DNA of 64,000 nt from Mantamonas sphyraenae (lineage: Eukaryota; CRuMs; Mantamonadidae), in assembly GCA_026936335.1 (NCBI GenBank), contig JAPMXV010000050.1, forward strand, positions 124,001 to 188,000. The letters are read 5' to 3'. Made by a program: the position numbers and the translations under genes. The notes beneath the pieces are model-generated. The model saw only the letters and a program-made list of their open reading frames with translations. It was not told where the DNA came from and ran no database searches. Numbering within the stretch: the first letter of the stretch is position 1; every line of letters starts with the position of its first letter. Shown piece by piece: positions 1 through 10,335 of this stretch.

Positions 1-110
1 GCTGCTCAACCTATCAACTCCAAACCAGACCGAACACCAATTGCGGAAAACAATTCGCTGTTTTGACTCTGGGATTGACACGAAAAGCAAGAGAGAAGAG
101 AAGAATCAAG

Positions 111-3100
111 ATGCAAACCGCAACGTTGCTGCAACTTGTGGTTGTGCTGCTTGCGTGCAGCGTCGTGATGACGACGGCTGTGCCTGCAGCCAGTGTGTCG
201 TCCACGGCTGTGGGCGCCACGCAAACACTGAAGCAAGGCATGGTCGCGAATGGCTCGCCGTCGGGAGCGACGGAAAGCGAAGCGGCCGCGGCCGATGTCG
301 GCCTTGTGGATGTGCAAGACAACGAGCTGGACGAGCTCAACCAGGCCGCATCCGACCTGTCTGCACAGTCCAAGTTCTACCAGGACGACGAGCGCGACGA
401 CCCATTTGCCTCGGACTTGTCTGGTGAGTGTGTGTGGGCAACGCGGCGGGCGGCAAACGCGGGCGCCGGCGAGAGGGGATTTGGCGTGGTGATTTGCAAC
501 GGACCGTACGGCTGACACACATGGGCACAGACTTTGACGAGTACGAGGAAGAGGTGTCCGACCCGACGACCGAACAGGCCGAGGCTGCGCTGACATCTGC
601 CGAGCCAGACAGCTCCATGGAGGTAAGCCTTTTCTTGAGGAAACTGCGCGTTTCCACCGTGCCCCTTTTTTTTCCGAGCGCCAAACGGCATTGTGCACGC
701 AGCTTGCGGCGGGTACGCTTGTAGCAGCGACGCATGGACAGGAGCAATGTGTGCACACTGGATGTGTGCAGCGTGTGTGCAGGTCGTGCCGGCGTGCAAG
801 TGAACGTGGGATGCGGCAGGGCGGAAGGGAAAGGCCAGCGGATGGCATCTGTTTTTTTTTCGCCAGCCCCAAATTTCAAGAGTCTTGTTTTCTGCTGTCG
901 AGGCAATCGAAGCTGACACGGGAAAACGCAGGACGTGGACACGAGCGACGAAGAGGTGGAGGACGAGGCCGCGCGCAAGTTGCGCGACGAGTACCGCCAT
1001 TGTGACAGCAAGGGCAACCACCGAGCGTGTGTGTGTCTGCGCAAGATTCACACGCCCGTGCCTCGACCCGGAAAGCCCGCAAAGCCCCAGTGGGTGCTTG
1101 CGAGCAAGTATGCCAAGCGCGTGGTCAAGCGCACGGCCAGGAGCCAGAAGAAGCGTGCCAAGCGCGCTGTGAAGCGTCGTGTCAAGTAGGTTTTGCGGAT
1201 GGAGAATGCGGCGAGGAAGGAGATGGCAAGCAGGCACTCACACACACTCTCTCTCCCTCTGGTGTCTGTGCAGGAAAATGACGCTGCTGACAGCCGAGAT
1301 CAAGACTGTGCAGAAGACGCGTAAGTTGAGGCAGAAGAATTGTGCTCGTGGGGACTGCTGAAGAAGATGGAAGATGCACAGACACTCACACGACGAGGGA
1401 TGACGACGTGTCACAGTCAAGGTGTGGAAGAACAAGAGCAACCAGTACGGACGCACGCTGCGTCTGCAGCGTAGTCAGCGACGTGCGTCGCGCAAGATCT
1501 ACCAGAGACTGCGCAAGGACCGCAAGCACGCCAAGCTGGCGCGTGCTGAGCTGGGTCGCTTCCGTGCACTCACGCGAGCAATCAAGACGTCGCGTGCGCG
1601 ATATGTAAACGCACGTCGCCGCCTGCGTGCGCTGCGCCAGCGCGTGTCGCTGTACCGCCGCGCAAGCCGCTTTGGATGCAAGGTGCCCACGTCGGCAACC
1701 AAGGCCAAGGGAGCACGCCGTGCAGCGCTGTTGAAGCGCTTTGCACGCAAGTGCAAGCTTGTGATGCGACGCAAGAAGCGACGTGCGCGCCGACGCCTGC
1801 GCAGCCTGGCTCGAAAGCAGGTTGCGCGCTGCCGGCGCAGCCGAGCGTCGTGCCGACGCCACCGCGCGCTTGTGCGCAAGTACAGCCGCGCAGCGAGTGC
1901 GCAGCGCCGTGTGGCGCGCAAGTGGGGCCGCAAGAAGCAGTACAAGCGAGCTGCGGTGCATACGCGCCGTGCGGCCGCGCTGACGAAGCGCTTGAAGGGA
2001 GCACGCAGCCTGTTGCGCTCGTGCCGCTCTGTGATGACGCGTTGCCGACGCCGCGTGCGCCTCGCCAAGCGTGCACGCCGTGCACGCTGTGTGATCAACC
2101 GACGCGCGCGACGCAACCGCAAGAGTCTGCGCCGCGCACTTGCTGTGTGCCGCCGCAAGCGTGTGGTGCGTCGCCGACGCCGTGCAAAGGCCCTGCGCCG
2201 CCGCTTTGTGCAGCTGCGCCGCCGTAGTGCGCGCCAGGCTCGCCGTCTGCGCCGCCTGGCAAAGAAGGCGAGCAAGAGCCTGCGTGCAGTTGCACAGCGT
2301 GCTCGCGTGGCTGTGCTTCGCCGCAAGCAGCGATTGGCAGCCAAGGCTCGCCGCCTGGGCTGCAAGTACGTGCGCGTGCCTGCCATTTCCGCACGCATGC
2401 GCTCGTGGAAGCTGTTTTACCGCCGCTGCCGCCGCAAGGCGCTGGCTGTGCGTCGCCGACGCCGCAAGGCTCTGCGCCGACGTGCACGCCGTGTGCCGAA
2501 AAAGGTGCGCCGTTTCGTGCGCGCCGTGCTGCGACGCAAGTGCTTCGGCGTCAACGCACGCATGCCCGGCGCCAAGGCGTCTGTGGCAGCGTGGCGCAAG
2601 TACTGGGTCAAGTGCCGCGCCAGCAAGAAGCGCCGTGTGCAACGACGCACGCGCAACGTGCGCCGTCGCTTCCGTGCGATCAGCAAAAAGACAAAGGCAG
2701 CCATGCGTGCGTGGAAGGGCGCGAGCGCATTCTGCCGCGGCCAACTGGCTGCGATGGAGAAGAAGACGGCGGCCATGGACAAGAAGGGCCAGTTTACGGC
2801 TGCGCTGGCGTACCAGAAGGCTGCGCTGACCAAGCTGCAGGCCAACAAGAAGTGTGCCAACATCCTGGCTGTGCGCCAGCGCAACCGCGACGCACAGAAG
2901 CTGGCTGCCCTTGTGACCAAGAGCATCCGCCTGGGCTGCCGCCGTGGTGCGCCGCACAAGGCGTGGAGCCCGTCCAAGTGGGCGGCCTACCTGCGCAAGT
3001 GCAAGGCTCGTCGCTACCTCAAGACACTGCGCAGCACATACGCACGCACGATGCGCACTGTGCGCAACCTGCGCCGTCGTAAGCGCTACACCGCGAGCGT

Positions 3101-6100
3101 CAAGGTCACTCTGCGATCCCTGCGCCGCCGCGCACACTCGCTGCGTGCCAAGATTGCACGTGTGCTGCGACGCAACGTGCGCCGTCTGCGCCTCAAGCAG
3201 AAGCGTGTGCGTCGTCGCCTGCTCGGCCGCCGCCATGTGCGTCGCCGTCGCCGTGCCCTGCGCCGTGTCAAGCGACGCATCCGCGCCGCAGCGCGCAAGG
3301 CACGCGCTCTGCAGCGCAGCCGCCGCCGTTCGCGTGCGCAGGCGTTTGCACGCCGTGTGAAGCGATGCCGCCGTGGCCTGCGTGTGTCCAAGCGCAGCCT
3401 GGTGGTGCTGAAGCGCCGCCTGCGCAAGCTTCGCCGTCGCCCTGCACGTGTCCAGCGCCTTGTGGCACGCAAGCTCAAGATTGTGCGCCGCCGTGTGCGT
3501 AAGTACGCCTCGTGTGTGCGCCGTACGGTGCGCGTTCAGCGCATCACGCGTCGCCGTGCGCGCCGCGTCAACGCCAAGCGCCGTGCCAGCCGCCGACGTG
3601 TGTTGGCTCGCCGTGCACGCCGCCTGCAGCGCAAGCGTGCGCGTTTGGCACGCCGTGCGCGTGGCCGCAAGGTGACGCGTGCTGCCAAGCGTGTGGTACG
3701 CCGCCGCCTGCGTCGTGTGGGCCGTGCGGCACGCCGCATCGAGGCGCGTCTGCGTGCCTCGCGCCGCCGTGAGCGCAAGACACTGCACAAGCGTGTGGTG
3801 CACTGGCGCAAGCGCATGCGTGCAGCTGCACGTGCGCGCCGCCAGTGTGTGCGCCGTTTCCGTCGCCATCGTGCCAAGCGCACGCGCTGCCTGCGTGCCA
3901 AGGCGGCCACGGTCAAGCGCATGCGTGCACGCTACGCCGCCGCACGCCGTGCGCTGCGCATCAAGGCAAAGAAGCACTCTGCGGTGCGCTTTGTGCGACG
4001 CAGCGTGCGTTTTGAGCGCCGTTTGCTGCGCAAGCGTGCGCGCGCACGACGTGCGCTGGCCAAGGCCAAGCGTGCCAAGAAGGCAAAGAAGACGAAGAAG
4101 ACGAAGAAGCAGAGCAAGACGGCAGCCAAGCGTGTGAAGCAGGCGCGTGCCACAGTGCGCGTGCTGACAAAGCGTCTGCGCAAGGTGCGCCGCAACCGCG
4201 ACCTGGTCGAGGTGAAGCTGCGCAACCGCCTGTACCGCATGCTGCGTGCGTTGAACAAGTCGATCGCACGCTGGCGTGTGACGGTGCGCCGCAGCAGCGG
4301 ATACCGCGCACGTGTGTCTGCTGGCTTCCGCCTGGCGCTGCTGTTGCAACAGCGCGTGACCCTGACCGCACGCATTGCGGCCAGCAAGGCACGCACGTAC
4401 CGCCGCCGCCGCGCACGCTACATGGCGCTGGCCAAGGCGACCAAGAGTGCCAAGCGCCGTGTGGCTCTGGCCAAGAAGAGTGCCGCGCTGCGTAAGCAGT
4501 GGGCCAAGTGGCAGGGTGTGTTTTGGCGCCAGTCGACGGCCACACTGCGACGCATGTCGTGGACGCTGAACCAGCTGCGTCGCGAGGCCAAGGTGCTGCA
4601 GCACACGCTGCTGACGCTGAAGACCAAGATGGCCAAGGCAGGCACGAGCAAGCGTGCGCTGTCGGCGATGGGCAAGGAGTACACTGCCCTGCGCCAGCAG
4701 CTGGCCTACAAGCACAAGCAGATCCGCGCCTACGCCAAGGTGGTGGCCAAGCGCAGCCGTGCGCTGGCCGCAAGCAAGCGCCGCACTCTGAAACGCACGC
4801 TGGGCCGCTGGAAGCGCGCCTTTGCACGCCTGCAACGCAAGCAGCGCAAGATGCCGGCCAAGAAGTTTACCGCCCTGCGTGCACGCATGCTTGCGCGTCG
4901 CAAGCGCCTGCTGCGCCGCCGTGCCAAGCGCGTGCGCCGCAGCAAGCGCGTACGCAAGGCTCGCAAGGTGATGCGCCGCGTGCGCAAGGTTGCACGACGC
5001 ACGCGTCGCCGCATCCACAAGGCCCAGCGCAAGCTTGCGCGTGTGCTTCGCCGTCGCCGCGGTCTCAAGATCAGCCGCGCCCGATTCAACTTTCTGCGTG
5101 CGCGATTGGCCAAGCAGCTGATGCGCAAGAGTGCACGCAAGGCCAAGCGCCTGGCACGCCGCACCCACCGTGCGCGTCGCCAGCTGGCCAAACTCGTGCG
5201 TGCACGCGCTCGCGCCAGTGTGCTGCGCCGTGCGCGTCGCTTGTTGCGCACGCGTGCCAAGCGACACGCGCGCGCCGCGGCCCGCCTGCGCAAGCGCTTT
5301 GCTCGCCGTCGTGGCTGGCTCGCACGTGTGCGTCGCCGCCGACGCAAGGGCCGCCGCGTTCAGGATTCGGAGGACGACGCGTTTATCCGCAAGCGCTTTG
5401 CGCTGCTGCGTCGCCTGCGTGCACGCCTGCGCAAGGCGAAGCGCGTGCGCCGCGTGCTGCTGAAGAAGCGCAAGACGCGACGTGCGCGACGTGTCCTGCG
5501 ACGCACGCGCCGTCGCAAGCGTGTGTTGGCGCGTGCGCAGCGCAAGCGCCTGCACCGCGTGGTGTCGTGCCGCTCGACGGGCGATCCGCACTACACCGCA
5601 TTTTCGGGCAAGCACTTCAACGTGTACGGCAAGCAGGGTGCGTTTACCCTGTTTAAGCTGGGCGACGTGCAGGTGGACACGACGCTCAAGTATGGAGCCA
5701 AGTGGGGCGTGCGAGGCCTCAACTCGCAGGTGACGGTGCGCACGGGCGGCCGCGCCACAACGTACGACGAGAACGGACGCTCTCGTGGCGGCGCACGCTC
5801 GATGCAGCTGCGCACACGCCGCGGACGCGGATCGGTGGCGTACTGGCTGCGCACACGTGCGGGCCAGCGCGTGCACGTGCGCCTGCAGTACGTGCGCGTG
5901 GCGTCGCGGTCCAAGAAGCACACGCGAGGCTACTACAACGTGTACGTGCGCACCGAGGCACGCTACGCGGCCAAGGCCACTGGGGTGTGCAACAAGCGCC
6001 ACGGCGCCATCTCGGCCCACGCACGCCGCTGGATTGTGCTGGCCACACGCATGCTGCGCAAGCTGTCGGCCACGCGCCGCAAGCGTGTGCGCCGCCGTTG

Positions 6101-9100
6101 CCGCGCGCGCACCAACGTGGCCTTTTACAACTGCGTGCGCGACTCGTGCCAGAAGCTGGCGTCTGTGGCCAAGCGTGCCAAGCGTGCACGCAAACTTCGT
6201 CGCCGTCGCACGCGTGCGCGCGCCGCACGCCTGCTGCGCATGGTGGCCCACATGCCGGACCGTGTGAGCATCCAGAAGCGCTGCCAGCAGCGCTACGCCT
6301 TCCTGCCGCTGGCTGCGGTGGGCAACAAGCAGACGGGCCGCAAGCTGGTGTGCCGCTCCACGGGCGATCCGCACTACCGCAGCTTCTACGGCCGCGCCTT
6401 TAACGTGTACGGCAAGCAGGGCGCCATGACACTGTTTGCCTACCGCAACGTGGCGGTGATCACCACGCTCAAGTACGGTGCCAAGTGGGGCAACCGCGGC
6501 CTGAACGCCGGTGTGCAGCTGCGTGTCAACGGACGCACGGTGGCCACGTACAACGACGTCTGCAAGTCGTCGGGCAAGCGTGCGTTCCGCATGAAGGGCA
6601 GGAGTGCCAACGTGACGCTGCGTGCCAACGACGCCTCCACCGTCAACGTCCGCCTCACCTGCCACCGCGTGGGCCGCAAGTCGGCCAAGCACACGCGTGG
6701 CTACTACAACGTGTACGTGTACGCGCGCGAGCTGAGCGTGCACACCGGCCGCGGTCTGTGTGCCAGCGGACGCGGCCGCTCCGTCAACGCCGCCCACTGG
6801 AAGCGTGCCACCAAGGCCCTGATGGCCAAGGTGACCGCGCCCATCCGCGCACGCATTGCCCGCTTCTGCAAGCGCTCGGCCTTCAAGACGGCCGTGCACT
6901 TTTACGACTGTGCCTACGACGTCACGCGAGGCCTGGCCAAGCAGACGCGCAAGCACATCCTGAAGCGTCGCAGCCGACGTGCCCAGCGCACAAAGGCCGC
7001 ACGCCGCTTCATCGCCCTCGTGCGCAACGTGACGGCGCGCAACCGCATCCACCGCCGCTGCCGCCGCTACAAGTGGGGCACCCTGCGCAAGCTCGCCTGC
7101 ATCCGCAAGCACGTCCGCGCCTGGCGCTCCCGCCGCGTCAAGAAGCGCAAGACCAACAAGAGGAAGACCAAAAAGCGTGCCCGCCGCAGCGGTGTCCGAC
7201 GTGCCCTCAAGAAGATGCTGCGTCGCCGTCGTCGTCGCAAGGCACGCAAGGCACGCAAGCTCAAGAAGCGTGTGCGTCGTCGTCGCCGTCGTCGTCGTCG
7301 TCGTGTCATCCGCCGCAAGGTGCGCCGTGTCAAGAAGCGTGTGCGTCGTCGCAATGCGCGTCGCCGCGTCTGGCGTGCCTTCAGGCGTCGCCGTCGTCGT
7401 CGTCTTAACCGTCGTCGTCGTCGCCGCCGCCGTCGCGGACGCGTGCAAGACTCGGACTCGGAGTCGCACCTGCGCGGCAAGCGCATCCACGTGGGTCGCA
7501 AGCAGGCCGGGCGTGAGCTGTCGTGCCACGCCACAGGCGACCCGCACTACCGCAGCTTCTACGGCCGCCGCTTTGACATCTACGGCAAGCAGGGCCGCCT
7601 GACTGTGTTCCAGTACCGCAACGTGAAGCTGGTCACCGTGCTCAAGTACGGCAGGCACTGGCGCAACCGTGGTCTCAACTCGCAGGTCGAGCTGACCGTG
7701 AGCGGACGCCGCGTGGGCACGTACAACGACCTGTGCCGCTACGGCGGCAAGGCTGCCTACCGCCTGCGTGGACGCAACGCCCACTTTTGGGTCACGGCCA
7801 ACAATGGCCAGCGCATCCGCGTGCGCATGAACTGCCGCCGTGTCAGCGGCGGCGGACGCCACACACGCGGCTACTACAACGTGTACGTGTACGCACGCGA
7901 GCTGGCGGCCCACGCGGCCGGCGGCGTCTGTGTCAGCGGACGCGGCAAGCAGGCCAACGGACGCGTGTGGATCCAGCGCATCAACGCAATCCTGCGCAAG
8001 ATGAACAAGGCCCAGCGCCGACACGCCGTGCGCATCTGCCGCAAGCAGCGCGTGCAGGTCCATCGCTACAACTGCATCTACGATGTGGCCCGCGGCCTGG
8101 ACCGTGCCGCCGCCAAGCACATTGCTGCGCGACGTGCACGCGAACGCAAGCTGCGCGCCGCCGCCGCTCGCGTGCTGGCCACCATTCGCAACCGCCGCCT
8201 GCGCGCACGCACACGCGCACACTGCCACAAGCGCTACGGCAAGCACGCACAGCGCTACCTGTGGTGTGTGCGCAAGCAGACGCGCAAGGCCATCCACACC
8301 GAACACCGCAGCCAGCTGTCCCGCCGCGTCACGTGCCACGCCACAGGCGACCCGCACTACCGCAGCTTTGCCGGGCGTCGCTTTGACATCTACGGCAAGC
8401 GAGGCAACATGGTGCTGTTCAAGTACGGCCCCGTGCAGCTCAGCACCACCGTCAACTTTGCCAAGCGCTGGCGCAACCGCGGCCTGCAGACAGGCGTCCA
8501 GCTGCGCCTCGGCGGCAAGCAGGTGGCCAGCTACGACACCAACGGACGCTACCGCGGACGCAAGGCCTACAAGATGGTGCGTCGCGGCAAGCGTGGCAAG
8601 GTGGCGTACACCCTCAAGGCACGCGGCCGTTCCATCCGCGTGCGCATCCACTACACCTACCTCGGCTACGGCGGCCTGCGCGGCTACTACAACGTGTACG
8701 TGGACACCCGCCAGTACGTGGCCGTCGCCGCCACGGGCATCTGTGCACGCGGCACGGGCCACCTGGCAAACAGCCCCTACTGGCGCACCATGGCCGCCGC
8801 CATCCTCAAGAAGCACAGCAAGGCCACGCGCGCTCGCTTTGCACGCGTCTGTGCACGCGTGCGCAGCAACGCCTCGCGCTACTACAACTGCGTGTACGAC
8901 GCCCACCAGGGCTTCCTGCGCGCAGCACGCGCACACGCCGCACGCCTGCGTGCACAGCGCAAGCGCTACCTGGCCGCCGCCCAGAAGCTGATTGTGCGTC
9001 TGCCCAAGCGCTCCCTGCGCGTGCGCACACAAACCTACTGTGCCAAGCGATACGCACGCCGCCACCACAAGAGCGTCGTCCACGCACGCCGCTACTACAC

Positions 9101-9998
9101 CTGCGTGCGCAAGCACTGGTCCAACTGGCAGCAGAAGCGCCGCCTGCTCATGGCTCGCCGCCGCTCCGTCGTCGGCTACACCAACTGTGTCGTCAAGGCC
9201 GTGCGTGCCTACCTGCGCCACAAGGCCACCGCCATCAAGCTGCACCAGCGTCGCGTGTGCACACGTGTGTACACCGGTCTCCGCGCACAGTGGCACGCCA
9301 AGTGGAGCAAGGCCCACAGCAACCACGCCCTGCTCCTCCACCACATCACACCGTGGATCCACAGTGCACGCGTGCGCCTCAACCGCCTCTGCATCGGCTT
9401 CCCGCGCCGACGACGCCACTACCTCAACGTCGTCGCCCGCTGGCGCCGCGCCTACCTGCGCATGGTTCGCCGCCGACGCATCCGCCACTACGCAACCTAC
9501 CGCCCCGTGGCCATCTGCCAGCGCCACGCACACATCCAGTACAAGAACCTGCGCACCTACGAGGAGATGAAGACCCTGCTCACGGGCAAGCACGCCCTCA
9601 GCACACGCTGCGGCGTCACCCACAAGTACGTCAAGTTTGCCTTCCGTGCCTCCAGGTACATCTGGAACCAGGTCGCCCTCAGCGAGCGCCACCTCAAGTG
9701 CTCCGCTTGCTTCAAGACACGCCCCCGCGGACCCAAGCGCTGGGGCTGCCTCGTCACCCTCTCCCGTGGCCTGCCCAAGACCTGCAAGACCACGGGCTAC
9801 CTCCTCAGGTACGCAAACTACGCCTACAACCGCCTCAGGCACTTCTTCAAGAACAACGCCGCCGCCATCGAACGCGACGCAGGCTACCGCACGCGCAAGC
9901 TCTTTAAGCGCGCCGTGCACAGGCTCAAGTACATGCGAGCCAGCTTCAAGCGCCTCCTTGTTGCCCAGAGCTGCAAGGCATGCGGAAGCAAGAAGTGA
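111..9998 (+). CDS. Giant secreted Arg-rich protein with four vWD/C8-like modules
   Basis: Five exons fit GT-AG rules and keep frame: 111-423, 531-622, 932-1185, 1274-1320 and 1417-9998, giving about 3095 residues. The start at 111 is chosen because it opens a signal peptide (MQTATLLQLVVVLLACSVV, then small residues). Residues about 25-135 are acidic (runs such as DEYEEE and TSDEEVEDE). Residues about 190-1600 are an extraordinary polybasic region, roughly one third Arg by eye plus much Lys and Ala, with little Gly or Pro, so probably helical. Four modules then start near residues 1620, 1880, 2270 and 2541. Each has a C-x-x-TGDPHY motif, a YGKxG turn, GYYNVYV, a G-x-C-x-x-x-x-G site and a closing YNC-x-x-D. 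This matches the von Willebrand D fold (GDPHY, GLCGN-like) followed by a C8-like cysteine motif. I infer a secreted, polycationic matrix, coat or extrusome protein that binds polyanions. No known homologue is recognised as a whole. Coding is certain; function is unknown. Confidence 0.85.
5569..8905 (+). repeat. Four diverged vWD/C8-like modules within the Arg-rich protein
   Basis: The modules begin at about 5569, 6350, 7519 and 8332, and each spans about 570 bases. Shared landmarks in order are TGDPHY, a Phe-x-(V/I)YGK strand, KxG/KxW followed by RGLN or RGLQ, a GYYNVYV strand, a Cys-containing Gly turn and a YxC-x-x-D end. Modules 1 and 2 read CRSTGDPHY and modules 3 and 4 read CHATGDPHY, so the four look like two pairs. 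They are less Arg-dense than the surrounding sequence, as expected for folded domains separated by basic linkers. Confidence 0.8.
7210..7436 (+). repeat. CGT/CGC trinucleotide tracts encoding poly-Arg
   Basis: Two clusters of near-pure CGT/CGC repeats, around 7210-7310 and 7383-7436, lie in frame in the Arg-rich gene and encode long Arg runs in the linker between vWD-like modules 2 and 3. The tract resembles a microsatellite that has grown by slippage. The same repeat unit read in another frame gives poly-Ser elsewhere in the window. Confidence 0.8.
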
Positions 9999-10335
9999 GC
10001 GCCGCACAGCTCGCCCACGGTCTTCTCCGCGTAGCGCACTCGTGTCTTTCGGTTTTTTGGCACGTGTGTCTGTCTGCACAGAGTCGACTGTGGCCAGTGC
10101 CTGTAGTGGCCCCGTCTGCCGCGTCGCCATCGATGGTTCGATGGTGCGGGGCGGATATTCGGAACCTCGCGACAACCCCTCGCCACGCTTGGCGCAAAAG
10201 CCAAGTGCGCGCACAGGATTCGCGAGCACACGCAGCGAGATGGAGCGTGTGCACAGTTGGGTGGGTGTGAGAGAGATTGCAAATGCAAATGCACAAGCAC
10301 GACTTGAACATCATTCTTCCTTCATTCCCCATTCC
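9999..10335. other. Convergent intergenic region
   Basis: 337 bases separate the stop codons of the Arg-rich gene and the CLC gene. It should hold both 3' untranslated regions. I see a 10-base palindrome (CCATCGATGG) at 10127-10136 and a small direct repeat of GCAAAT near 10280, but no gene or convincing element. Confidence 0.6.

Noticed and set aside
63-110. A start upstream of 111 for the Arg-rich protein
   Set aside because: The upstream frame begins with TTG, adds basic residues in front of the signal peptide and has no ATG.
18-400. Minus-strand frames over the first exon of the Arg-rich gene
   Set aside because: The + strand has an obvious signal peptide and splice donor; the minus frames are Ser/Thr-rich shadows.
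1386-10229. A 2947-codon open frame on the minus strand across the whole Arg-rich gene
   Set aside because: Antisense stops require TTA, CTA or TCA in the sense frame, which are nearly absent from CGC/CGT/AAG/GCC-rich coding. The frame has no signal, domain or splice structure, whereas the + frame has a signal peptide and vWD modules.
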